DNA from: Candidatus Bathyarchaeota archaeon
GTDB taxonomy: Archaea > Thermoproteota > Bathyarchaeia > Bathyarchaeales > Bathycorpusculaceae
Direction: 5' to 3'
Length of the DNA: 54,331 bases
Assembly (NCBI GenBank): GCA_018396705.1
Contig: JAGTQZ010000007.1
Coordinates: forward strand, 1-54,331
Shown: positions 24,511 to 32,470 of the stretch, in pieces
How the letters are laid out: each line of letters begins with the position of its first letter
Numbering within the stretch: the stretch's first letter is position 1
The notes under the pieces: generated by a model
The model's input: only the letters and a program-made list of their open reading frames with translations
The model's database searches: none
Told to the model about the DNA's origin: nothing
Made by a program: the position numbers and the translations under genes

Positions 24511-25566
24511 ATGCCAGCCGTGTCGATTGATACATTTTTTGCATGTGCGCTCATGGTTTTGTTAGTGCTTTCAGCTATGACGGCCACAGCCAAAATTCTT
24601 CAACCTCTTATAAACACACAAGCCAAAATTGAAACCTCTCAAAGGTTCGGCGAAGTTGCCAAGCGCATACTGCTCTATACTGGAAAGCCAGCCAACTGGG
24701 GACTGGATGGGCAAATAGTTCCAGAAGAGTTTGGCTTAGCTGAAGCTGGAGCAAGCAGTCCATATGCCCTCGACATAGATAAAGTTTCGAGGTTGAACAG
24801 TGAAAATCTCTACTGTTTAAGTTATTCCCAAATATTCACGAGCCTAAAATCACCAGACATCTCTTTTAGGATTGAGATTAAACCTATTTTCAATGTGAAG
24901 CTAAACCTAACGGCAGTTATTCAAGATTCAGATAAGATGATTTACACATTTGAAGCGGCGACGGAAAAAGATGATGGCTTAGCTGTCTTTACGAATTTGA
25001 AGGTCTTTGTTTTGGCGGAAAGCCTCCTGCAGACCTACACGTTTCAAAATGCTTGTGGAAGAGCAAGCTTCAACGTCACAGTTCCAATAAGCCTTGAAAG
25101 CCCAGCGTTGCTTGTTGTTTTTGCAAAATCCACGTACAACAACCGTGTAGTCTCATATGGCGTTTATTCTATAGCTGGTCGAGGCGAACCACCATCAAAA
25201 GGCACTTTTTTGAAGCTTTCCCCAATAAATAACACGCTAACTGTAACGCCGACCAGCAGCGAGGCGATTTTAACAAGCGCCTACGCTATAACATTCAACG
25301 ATGCATGGCGGTTGACACAAACCGGAAGCAACACCTTCAGCATTCCAGAATCCATCGATGAAAGCCCCACAGTGCTTATTGTTTTTGGCTTAAACGCTAC
25401 ACAAAATTTCGTAGAGTGGACTGCTTACCCGCAGATTCCAGTTCAGGTGGGTGTTGACTTCGTAAGCTTACTGAGCACCACAAACGTTTACGCCTTTGAG
25501 CACCTTGTTAGCATTGGCTATGGAATATACAAGTGCATAATCTTCATCGGGGGCCCAAAAACGTGA
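24511..25566 (+). CDS. Pilus-operon surface protein with N-terminal membrane anchor
   Basis: The 351-residue protein starts MPAVSIDTFFACALMVLLVL, a single membrane segment without a charged leader, similar in style to the 20918-21379 product (MPAITPGYLYTFFALIAVSS). The remainder is beta-rich, with repeated aromatic and Thr/Ser-rich strands, probably extracellular. Start follows GGTGTGAG. Its stop overlaps the next gene start as GTGA. No known family; it may be a large minor subunit or adhesin. Confidence 0.7.
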   Translation: MPAVSIDTFFACALMVLLVLSAMTATAKILQPLINTQAKIETSQRFGEVAKRILLYTGKPANWGLDGQIVPEEFGLAEAGASSPYALDIDKVSRLNSENLYCLSYSQIFTSLKSPDISFRIEIKPIFNVKLNLTAVIQDSDKMIYTFEAATEKDDGLAVFTNLKVFVLAESLLQTYTFQNACGRASFNVTVPISLESPALLVVFAKSTYNNRVVSYGVYSIAGRGEPPSKGTFLKLSPINNTLTVTPTSSEAILTSAYAITFNDAWRLTQTGSNTFSIPESIDESPTVLIVFGLNATQNFVEWTAYPQIPVQVGVDFVSLLSTTNVYAFEHLVSIGYGIYKCIIFIGGPKT

Positions 25567-25985
25567 AAGGACGAAATCATGGGCAAATCAGGGTTATTGA
25601 GGCTTTTCTAGCCTTATTCATAATCTTTTCAGCCTTAACTATTTCAGTGAACTTAACAACCAAAAGCGTAAACTCCACGAACAACGGTTTGGCCTCCATT
25701 GGCATGCAGACGCTTTTGCAATTGGACTCTGACGGAAGCTTGGCTGCCTACATAACCGCCGGCAACTGGTCCGGGCTTAGGGAAGCCTTAAATCTGCTGC
25801 TGCCAGCAGGTGTATCCTTCAACTTAACCGTCTATGACAGCCAAATGAGACGAGTTAACACTGAAACAGTCTCTAACGGAGGCTTAAACAGCCAAGAAGT
25901 AACCCTTGTAAAATATGTTTGCACAAGTCAAAGCCCGGAGTTCCGTTACTATGTGGTTTACCTCTACTTAGCGGTGGCGAAGTAA
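25563..25985 (+). CDS. Pilin-like minor subunit
   Basis: The GTG at 25563 overlaps the previous stop by four bases and gives 140 residues beginning MKGRNHGQIRVIEAFLALFI. The G-Q-I-R-V-I-E-A-F pattern, with Glu shortly into the hydrophobic helix, resembles mature type IV pilin N-termini. The basic leader KGRNHG would be removed by a prepilin peptidase. A beta-rich C-terminal part follows. Stop TAA overlaps the next ATG. Confidence 0.72.
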   Translation: MKGRNHGQIRVIEAFLALFIIFSALTISVNLTTKSVNSTNNGLASIGMQTLLQLDSDGSLAAYITAGNWSGLREALNLLLPAGVSFNLTVYDSQMRRVNTETVSNGGLNSQEVTLVKYVCTSQSPEFRYYVVYLYLAVAK

Positions 25986-26752
25986 TGAAAACTGGCAAAG
26001 CATTTATGGCTAACAGTTCCGGGCAGCTTTTAATAGTCGCGTCTTTAGTTATTGCTATCTTGATAACATCTACATTCATCTACGTATACGAGTTGACAAC
26101 AGAAATCCAAACAATGAAAAATTGTTCCACCCTCGAGTTGGCCTTGGCCTTAAATACTGGTTTAAGAAACGCCGTAGTGAGCGCCCTCGCTAATATAACG
26201 AACGGTGGACGAAAGAACGTTCTAGCGGAAAATCTTGCCTTGCTTGTAGACACCTATATGCAGTTGCATCCACAGCAACCATGCCAAATTGCCTACACGC
26301 TTCCAAGCGTTGCCGGATATGATGATGGTATAAAGCTTTCATGGGGTAGCTCTGGACTCGGTGTTTCAAGCGCATATGTTCTATACACGCTTAAAATTTT
26401 GGAACCAGCATCCAATCTGACCATACATAGCGCCTTAAACATAACAACCACCCTTGTGATTAACGGTTACTACACAATTGGCGAAAATGAAACAATTAAG
26501 ACTGTGAGTTTGACATGCAAAGTTTTCAATGAGGATAAACCAGCTAAAGTCAAACAAGTAAATGTCTATTGGGGACAAGCTCCTGAAGTTTGGCTGCCCA
26601 TTCGAAGCTTATCTATTGTGGATTGTGGCAATGGCACATATGTTATATCCTTCACCATAACAACAGCCTCAGAGGCTGTGTATGTTTCAGCTCAAATGGT
26701 TGATGCTCGCAACATTTTTGTTGCAGCGAATACCACGTGTAGCCAAGCTTAA
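25985..26752 (+). CDS. Pilin-like surface protein, last gene of the pilus operon
   Basis: The ATG at 25985 overlaps the previous stop (TAATG) and gives 255 residues. The N-terminus MKTGKAFMANSSGQLLIVAS leads into a long hydrophobic helix (LVIAILITSTFIYVYEL), and SSGQLLI resembles a class III cleavage region. The rest is extracellular, with many N-x-S/T sites and a few cysteines. It closes the operon; the next gene has its own promoter and is unrelated. Confidence 0.72.
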   Translation: MKTGKAFMANSSGQLLIVASLVIAILITSTFIYVYELTTEIQTMKNCSTLELALALNTGLRNAVVSALANITNGGRKNVLAENLALLVDTYMQLHPQQPCQIAYTLPSVAGYDDGIKLSWGSSGLGVSSAYVLYTLKILEPASNLTIHSALNITTTLVINGYYTIGENETIKTVSLTCKVFNEDKPAKVKQVNVYWGQAPEVWLPIRSLSIVDCGNGTYVISFTITTASEAVYVSAQMVDARNIFVAANTTCSQA

Positions 26753-26767
26753 CAAGATTTCGTGTTC

Positions 26768-26777
26768 TTTAAATATA
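26768..26777 (+). promoter_or_regulatory. TATA-like box of the riboflavin kinase/regulator gene
   Basis: TTTAAATATA ends 17 bases before the ATG at 26795, so transcription would begin at or next to the start codon, implying a leaderless message. If the encoded protein is RbkR, this is also the region where it could bind to control its own synthesis. Confidence 0.5.
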
Positions 26778-26794
26778 GAAGTATCCACCCTTAA

Positions 26795-27508
26795 ATGAGT
26801 AAGCGAAGGGCTAAAGAAATGAGTGAAAAGCAAGACTGGCGCCATCTCTACACACTTTTGAAGCTGGCGGAGCTAGGCGCCCACCGTAGAACTGCCAAAA
26901 TCTCCACGGAGTTTTTAGCTAGAAAACTGGGTGTTTCTCAGCAGTCAGCCTCCCGCCATCTAATTGAGCTTGAACTCAAAGGCTGGATAAAACGCACCAT
27001 AACACCGGAGGGCTGTCTAGTGCAAATTGCAGAACCAGGCGCCAGCCAGCTTAAAAGGCTTTATGCAAACCTGCGCTTTTTGATGGAAACCGCCTACCCG
27101 CCTTCGGTGACGCTTGAAGGTGTGGTTTTTACAGGACTTGGCGAAGGCGCCTACTATGTGACAAGAGACCATTACAGGCGACAGTTCATGGAAAAGCTTG
27201 GCTTCGATCCATATCCGGGAACATTGAACCTAAAATTATCGTCGGATTATGATGTCAAAACCCGCTTGGAGTTGGAAGCTTATCCAGCCATTGAGGTTGA
27301 AGGCTTCAAAAGTGAGGATCGCACTTTTGGGCCGGTGAAATGTTACCCAGTCATTATAGAGAACAAAGTTAAGGGTGCCCTTGTGGCAGCTATGAGAAGC
27401 CACTACGACACTTCGGTGATAGAGTTAATAGCCCCAGTATGCTTGAGAAAACATCTTAACCTGAAAGATGGTCATAAAGTAAAAGTTGAAGTTTTGACTC
27501 TTCCATAA
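26795..27508 (+). CDS. rbkR: RbkR: HTH regulator fused to CTP-dependent riboflavin kinase
   Basis: The 237-residue protein joins a winged helix-turn-helix domain (about 15-85, FLARKLGVSQQSASRHLIEL) to an archaeal riboflavin kinase domain (about 105-237). The kinase domain has GLGEGAYYVTRDHYRRQF, GFDPYPGTLNLKL and a C-terminal VIELIAPVCLRKHL. The kinase makes FMN from riboflavin using CTP. In characterised archaea the same protein represses riboflavin genes with FMN as effector. The next gene, on the opposite strand, converts FMN to FAD, so the pair completes flavin cofactor synthesis. Confidence 0.93.
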   Translation: MSKRRAKEMSEKQDWRHLYTLLKLAELGAHRRTAKISTEFLARKLGVSQQSASRHLIELELKGWIKRTITPEGCLVQIAEPGASQLKRLYANLRFLMETAYPPSVTLEGVVFTGLGEGAYYVTRDHYRRQFMEKLGFDPYPGTLNLKLSSDYDVKTRLELEAYPAIEVEGFKSEDRTFGPVKCYPVIIENKVKGALVAAMRSHYDTSVIELIAPVCLRKHLNLKDGHKVKVEVLTLP

Positions 27509-27535
27509 AAGTGAACATTCCAAGATTTTGAACAA

Positions 27536-27991
27536 CTATTTTACCCTTTTATAGTCTTCAATAATTTTTTGCTTTATTTTCGAAGAGCTGTCCAGTTCAC
27601 TTTCGCCGAATTTGCCGATACGCACAACTTTTATTCTTAGGCCTTTCTTTCGAATATAGTCCATTACGGCTTTCTCCATCCCGTCTTGATCATGGCCTAC
27701 GGCTATGATGTCGGGTTTAATTTTTTCAATAACCTTGCCAATGTCGAATTCTTCATAACCTAAAATGGCTTCATTCACGACTTTCAAGGATTCCACAAGT
27801 GCCCGCCTCTGGTTTTCAGGCATGACTGGCTTGTAGCCCTTCCGCTTCTCAACAGTGCTATCCCTTGCCACAATAACAATTAACTCGGCGTTCTCTCCGC
27901 CAGCCTTCTTGGCTTCCTCCAAATATCTGACATGTCCAAGATGCAGTAGGTCAAATACTCCGGAAGCCAGAACCACCGTTCGCTTTTTCAC
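27536..27991 (-). CDS. ribL: FAD synthase, RibL family
   Basis: Adenylates FMN to FAD. The protein has the cytidylyltransferase-like motif VVLASGVFDLLHLGHVRYLE (HxGH) at the N-terminus, ARDSTVEKRKG, and VGHDQDGMEK as in archaeal RibL. The GTG at 27991 overlaps the stop of the preceding gene (GTGA) and gives 151 residues; an ATG at 28018 lies further inside that gene and is less likely. It sits in a run with a DUF357 gene and diphthine synthase on the minus strand, convergent with rbkR. Confidence 0.92.
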   Translation of the reverse strand: MKKRTVVLASGVFDLLHLGHVRYLEEAKKAGGENAELIVIVARDSTVEKRKGYKPVMPENQRRALVESLKVVNEAILGYEEFDIGKVIEKIKPDIIAVGHDQDGMEKAVMDYIRKKGLRIKVVRIGKFGESELDSSSKIKQKIIEDYKRVK

Positions 27992-28275
27992 GTGTTCCCT
28001 TCTTTTCTCGTTGGCCATTCGAACCTCACCGCCCCCAATATCCTTAAAGCATCCAGCAGGCCTTCGCAGTAAGCCACCGAGGCTAGACCTACGTCAAAAC
28101 GCTTGCGGTTCCTATAATATTTGGCATCATGCAAATAGGCTTTTGCCAAATCAATAACCTCAAGAATAGCCTTTCTAGGCAAGCATAAAACATCATCTTT
28201 GACGGTTATTTGCAGCTCGCTTAAAACACGCTCGGCTGAAGCAATATACCTTGCAACAAGCTGTTCGAGACTCAC
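27988..28275 (-). CDS. DUF357 family protein
   Basis: A 95-residue all-helical protein with the DUF357 pattern: VARYIASAERVLSELQI, AKAYLHDAKYYRNRKRFD and SVAYCEGLLDALRILGAVRF. It is an archaea-wide small family of unknown function, found repeatedly beside ribL-type genes. GTG start overlaps the dphB stop and the stop overlaps the ribL start, so translation of the three is coupled. The helical hairpin form and HEPN-like look are impressions only. Confidence 0.85.
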   Translation of the reverse strand: MSLEQLVARYIASAERVLSELQITVKDDVLCLPRKAILEVIDLAKAYLHDAKYYRNRKRFDVGLASVAYCEGLLDALRILGAVRFEWPTRKEGNT

Positions 28276-29075
28276 TCCATAAGCCTCCTAACAGTTGCAG
28301 GCGCCTTGGCAAGCACTATGAGGGCTTCAGCCTCCATAAAGTGGAGTTTCCCGGGAAAAACGAGGCTGTAGGGTGGACCGCCAAAATCATAACCTAACAA
28401 CTCTCTGATGGCGCCAGCCTTAACCGTTGGGTCCGGGCTTCCAGCCCTTGCGACACCCACGACAAGAGTCTCCTCACCTATGATGCCTAACCGCTTCTCA
28501 GTCTCAATTTTTAAAAGAGTTTCAAGGGCCTCCTGAATTGTGAGAAATCGGTTTCTCTCAACGTCAATATCCAGCAAGCATAATGTGTGAAGCCCTAAAC
28601 CTATGTTTTGGGCTAAAACCATGTAAGGCGCTTCCGAAAAATTCTCCGGAAACGGTATAGTCACGCTCCTACCAAACTTATAGTTATGTAGGCCACATAA
28701 GCCCATGACAGCGGAAACGATGGAAGCGCCGTGAACAACCCGTGTTTTAATTCCACGTTTCTCGGCTTCGAGTCTGAGCGCTACATGCGTAGTTGCAACA
28801 AGCGGATCGCCGGGGACGAGCAAAACCGCTTTGCCCCTGCTGGCAGCATCCAAAACAACCCGCCCATCATCATCTTCAAGATGCCTCCGCGAAACAATCA
28901 CAACCCGCCTGCCCAAAAGCCTCTCAAAACCTTCCAAGGAAAAGCCCGGCATAAAGCTCGTGTAAGCTTCTAGAAAAACAGCCAAGGCTGTTCTGGCCTC
29001 CTCCAGGCCCTGTAGGCTAATGCCCTTTTCGTCATGCAAACCCAAACCAACAAACACAAGCTCGCCCAAAACCAT
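28272..29075 (-). CDS. dphB: Diphthine synthase
   Basis: Methylates the modified histidine precursor of elongation factor 2 during diphthamide synthesis, using S-adenosylmethionine. The protein of about 267 residues has the tetrapyrrole-methylase-like fold: LVFVGLGLHDEKGISLQGLE at the N-terminus, the GDPLVATTH motif near 95, HGASIVSAVMGLCGLHNYKF near 125, and VVGVARAGSPDPTVKAG near 213. Start is uncertain among ATG 29075, GTG 29087 and TTG 29069. First gene of the dphB-DUF357-ribL run. Confidence 0.93.
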   Translation of the reverse strand: MVLGELVFVGLGLHDEKGISLQGLEEARTALAVFLEAYTSFMPGFSLEGFERLLGRRVVIVSRRHLEDDDGRVVLDAASRGKAVLLVPGDPLVATTHVALRLEAEKRGIKTRVVHGASIVSAVMGLCGLHNYKFGRSVTIPFPENFSEAPYMVLAQNIGLGLHTLCLLDIDVERNRFLTIQEALETLLKIETEKRLGIIGEETLVVGVARAGSPDPTVKAGAIRELLGYDFGGPPYSLVFPGKLHFMEAEALIVLAKAPATVRRLME

Positions 29076-29149
29076 CCCTTCCCACACAAATCACCATAAA
29101 GCTTAAAACCCTTTCTAAAAGAAGCACACCGCACAACTTATTAATACCA

Positions 29150-29156
29150 TTTAAAT
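29150..29156 (+). promoter_or_regulatory. TATA-like box of tRNA-Lys
   Basis: TTTAAAT lies 17-23 bases upstream of the tRNA-Lys 5' end in the expected TATA position. Confidence 0.5.
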
Positions 29157-29172
29157 GCTCTAAATACGCAGA

Positions 29173-29250
29173 GGGCCCGTAGCTCAGTAAGGATAGAGCA
29201 CCGGGCTTTTAACCCGGGGGTCCCGGGTTCAATTCCCGGCGGGCCCGCCA
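29173..29250 (+). tRNA. tRNA-Lys (TTT), CCA encoded
   Basis: The acceptor GGGCCCG pairs with CGGGCCC, followed by discriminator G (29247) and encoded CCA (29248-29250). The anticodon arm CCGGG-CTTTTAA-CCCGG gives TTT, and the T-arm is CCGGG-TTCAATT-CCCGG. No intron. Confidence 0.95.
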
Positions 29251-29462
29251 AATCTAAAAGGGTTAATCTCTTTTCTGTCACGTGCGTTTTGTTTCTTTTC
29301 ATCCTCTATTGGATGTTACATTCCAGAGGGAAAAGTTTTTATTTATGAGGGGCTATCTTTGTGTTGGGCCGGTAGTGATGGCTCGCCAATCCAGCTAAAG
29401 TATGCTGCTCTTTTCTCGGTTTTCACAGTTTATCATATCAACGTTTTCGGTAGGTGTCTGCT

Positions 29463-31094
29463 ATGTTTCTAGTGGTTTTAGATTTCGAAGGAGTGCTTGT
29501 AAAGGGCGAATACCTTCTGGAACTTGCTAAAATGGTTGGCAAATGTGACATTATAGAAGAGCTTACCAAGAACGGTGTTGAAGGGCGTTCAGATTGGAGA
29601 GAAACTTTACACCGGAGGATTGCATTGCTTAGGGGAATTGAATACGAAAAATGCCTAGAAGCTGCTAGAACTTTAAAGCTTTACCCGGGTGCATGTGAGT
29701 TTATTGACGCTTTGCGGAAGTTCGGAAATGTCAAAGTTGGAGTTGTAACGGGATGCTTTGACATAGTTGTGAATCCCGTTAAAGAAAAGCTTGGGCTTGA
29801 TTTTGCCGTAACTAACAAACTGGTTTTCAATAACGGCAAACTCGCAGGGGTTGAATTAGTGGTGGACGCTAACAAGGACATACATGTGGAATGTCTGGCT
29901 AAGCGGTATGGTGTTAAACTGGAAAATGTAATCGCTATGGGGGATGGGGCTAATGACGCAAGTATGATAAGCAAGGCTGGGCTTGGGATAGCCTTTAATC
30001 CCGCACCAATTCTCACAAAATATGCCAAGGTGGTTTTAAACTCTGAGAGGCTTGACGAAGCTTTGCCCATAATTAAGGATTTCATTTCAAAAAGGCATGT
30101 AGAGGAAAACGTGAGTGAAAAAAGGCTAAAGCCGAGGGTTCTTATATGTGATCCAATCGATAAAGAGGGTGTAAAGCTATTCCAAATGTCCGGGTTTGAA
30201 GTTTTAAATAAGCCCGGGATCGCTTATGAAGAACTCAAAAAAGAGGTTGCCAATTGCGACGTGTTAATTGTTCGAAGCAGAACTAAGGTGACAAAAGAAA
30301 TCATAGATGCTGGCAAAAATCTTAAAGTAGTAGCTCGAGCTGGAGCTGGTGTGGACAATATAGACGTTGAATATGCTGAGAAAAAAGGGATAAAAGTCAT
30401 CTGTGCATCAGATGCTGTGGCTAACTCCGTGGCAGAGCTAACGATAGGTCTAATATTGTCCCTTGCTCGGCAAATACCCCGCGCAGACCGGGAAATGAAA
30501 AATGGAAAATGGATAAAAAATGAACTAGAAGGTTGGGAGCTACGCGGCAAAACCCTTGGCATAATAGGATTTGGACGTATAGGCCAGAGGGTTGCACAGC
30601 TTGCCAAAGCTTTTGGAATGAGAATTCTCGTATACGACTTGAACCAGCCATCTGAGAACAGCCTCAATGAGCTTGGCGCACAACTTGTGTCCTTAGAAAA
30701 ACTTCTAAGCGATAGCGACGTTATAACGCTACATGTTCCGCTTACAAACCAAACATATCACATGATAGGCAAAGATGAAATGGAAAGAATGAAGGATGGC
30801 GTTTACATCGTAAACACTTCTAGAGGATTAGTTGTTGATGAAGAAGCCCTTTTTGAAGCCTTAAAGACTGGAAAAATAGCAGGGGCAGCGTTAGATGTCT
30901 ATGAGAAGGAACCGCCTAACTCTTGTCTGGTTGTTAAACTGCAAAATGTGGTGTGCACACCGCATATAGGTGCCCAGACCGTGGAAGCTCAAAAAGATGC
31001 GTCAATCGACATTGCATCAAAAATAATTCAACTGTTCAAGCACACTCTTGAAGGTGTGTGTGAAAAACCATGTCAAGAATGCGTTAAACTCTGA
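29463..31094 (+). CDS. Fused phosphoserine phosphatase - phosphoglycerate dehydrogenase (SerB-SerA)
   Basis: A single 543-residue protein with two enzyme domains of serine synthesis. Residues 1-208 are a HAD phosphatase: DFEGVLVKGE (nucleophile Asp; the second acidic residue is Glu, as in ThrH-type enzymes), VGVVTGCFD, and MGDGANDASMISKAGLGIAF. Residues 222-543 are 3-phosphoglycerate dehydrogenase: VIVRSRTKVTKEIID, the NAD-binding GIIGFGRIGQRVAQL, NTSRGLVVDEEAL and the catalytic CTPHIGAQT region. There is no C-terminal ACT or other regulatory domain. The domains catalyse the last and first steps, so the middle aminotransferase must come from elsewhere; a candidate is the next gene. The ATG at 29463 is preferred over a GTG at 29454. 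Confidence 0.92.
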   Translation: MFLVVLDFEGVLVKGEYLLELAKMVGKCDIIEELTKNGVEGRSDWRETLHRRIALLRGIEYEKCLEAARTLKLYPGACEFIDALRKFGNVKVGVVTGCFDIVVNPVKEKLGLDFAVTNKLVFNNGKLAGVELVVDANKDIHVECLAKRYGVKLENVIAMGDGANDASMISKAGLGIAFNPAPILTKYAKVVLNSERLDEALPIIKDFISKRHVEENVSEKRLKPRVLICDPIDKEGVKLFQMSGFEVLNKPGIAYEELKKEVANCDVLIVRSRTKVTKEIIDAGKNLKVVARAGAGVDNIDVEYAEKKGIKVICASDAVANSVAELTIGLILSLARQIPRADREMKNGKWIKNELEGWELRGKTLGIIGFGRIGQRVAQLAKAFGMRILVYDLNQPSENSLNELGAQLVSLEKLLSDSDVITLHVPLTNQTYHMIGKDEMERMKDGVYIVNTSRGLVVDEEALFEALKTGKIAGAALDVYEKEPPNSCLVVKLQNVVCTPHIGAQTVEAQKDASIDIASKIIQLFKHTLEGVCEKPCQECVKL

Positions 31095-31142
31095 TTTCAA
31101 AAATGTAGCAGAGCATGTGCAGGTTCACCTTTAAATTTTTCA

Positions 31143-32288
31143 TTAATTAAATACTTTGGCTGCGGCTTCGAGTCCAGCTTTAATGTTTAAATCATATCCG
31201 ACATCTATTAGAGCGTTCCCAAGCGCACTTAACGTTGTAACCACTTCTGCCAGAGTTACTTTCCCCATATTTCCAATTCTGAAAATTTTACCCTTTAATT
31301 CGTCCATTCCGCTGCCGATAACCACTTTATATTTGTCTCGCATTATGCTACGTACCAATCTTTCGTCAACTTTCTCGGGGACGTTAACTGCTATAACAGT
31401 GTTTGAGCGAACTTCTCTGTCTTTTGGGAAAACGGACAGCCCATACGCTTCTATAGCGTTGTAAAATGCCTTTGCACATTTCCTATGCCTTTCAATGCTT
31501 CTCTCAAGCCCCTCCTCTCTCATCATTTTTAGCGCTTCATTTAAGGCGTAAAACAGTGGGATTGCGGGGGTAAACGGTGTTTCCTTTTTAGCAGCAAACT
31601 CCCTCATCAATGTTAAATCAAAGTAACTCGGTTTGTTCTTGGTTTTCTCTATTTTCTCCCAAGCCTTCTGACTTACGGAGATAATGGAAAGTCCTGGTGG
31701 ACAAGCTAAGCATTTCTGACTACCCGTCACACAAACATCTATCTTCCATTTATCCACCGGAAGTTCATCTCCACCAAGCGCTGACACTGCATCCACTACC
31801 ATGAGCACCTCATTTTCTTCCGCGATTTTTGCAATCTCGGGAAGTTCGCAGACCCTGACTCCTGTTGATGTTTCGTTGTATACTACAAAGATTGCCTTGG
31901 TATCCGACTCTTTTTCAATCAACTCTGTAATATGGCAAGCTTTTGGGGCAGCTCCCAACGGGAGGTTCAACTCTATAGGGATTCCACCTCTACACTTAAT
32001 TATTTCAGCCAATCGTTTGCTGAAAGCTCCGAAAATTGGAACTATAACTTTCTCTCCATGATTAACTAGGTTGCTTACTGCACACTCAACGCCTCCTGTT
32101 CCAGACGCCGTCAACACAAAAACGTCGTTTTTCGTCTGAAACGTATACTTTAGGTTAGCTTCAATTTCAGAGTAAATCTTATGAAACTCCTCTCCTCTGT
32201 GATTTATCATTGGCTGGATCATTGCATGTGCGATGCGTTCTGGAACGTTCGTTGGCCCTGGAAGCATTATTAACCTTCTATCGATCAT
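31143..32288 (-). CDS. Class V aminotransferase, probable phosphoserine/serine-glyoxylate type
   Basis: A PLP enzyme of about 381 residues. Signatures: MLPGPTNVPERI, NHRGEEF, LTASGTGGVECAVSNLV, the PLP Asp in MVVDAVSALGGDEL, and the Schiff-base Lys in VTGSQKCLACPPG. The family covers alanine-glyoxylate and serine-pyruvate aminotransferases and the archaeal broad-specificity enzyme that makes phosphoserine in methanogens (MJ0959 type). Placement against the SerB-SerA fusion gene, 49 bases away and convergent, favours phosphoserine aminotransferase as its role here. It is divergent from glyA across a shared AT-rich promoter region. Confidence 0.85.
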   Translation of the reverse strand: MIDRRLIMLPGPTNVPERIAHAMIQPMINHRGEEFHKIYSEIEANLKYTFQTKNDVFVLTASGTGGVECAVSNLVNHGEKVIVPIFGAFSKRLAEIIKCRGGIPIELNLPLGAAPKACHITELIEKESDTKAIFVVYNETSTGVRVCELPEIAKIAEENEVLMVVDAVSALGGDELPVDKWKIDVCVTGSQKCLACPPGLSIISVSQKAWEKIEKTKNKPSYFDLTLMREFAAKKETPFTPAIPLFYALNEALKMMREEGLERSIERHRKCAKAFYNAIEAYGLSVFPKDREVRSNTVIAVNVPEKVDERLVRSIMRDKYKVVIGSGMDELKGKIFRIGNMGKVTLAEVVTTLSALGNALIDVGYDLNIKAGLEAAAKVFN

Positions 32289-32322
32289 TTGTAATCCCAA
32301 GAGACCTTGTAAATAGGCTAAT

Positions 32323-32346
32323 AAATTCTAAATAATTTTATATAAG
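32323..32346. promoter_or_regulatory. AT-rich divergent promoter between aminotransferase and glyA
   Basis: A run including AAATTCTAAATAATTTTATA lies 35-60 bases upstream of the aminotransferase start and 125-150 bases upstream of glyA. It could provide TATA boxes in either direction; no operator was recognised. Confidence 0.35.
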
Positions 32347-32470
32347 CTTTCACTGCTGTAAAAGCTCAAATTATTTTAATATTCTCCGTCTAAGTAAATG
32401 TTTTTGCTCATTATATCGAAACAGTTATAGGGAAGTGTGCGTTTGCCATTTAAGCCTTGCAGACTTTGGG

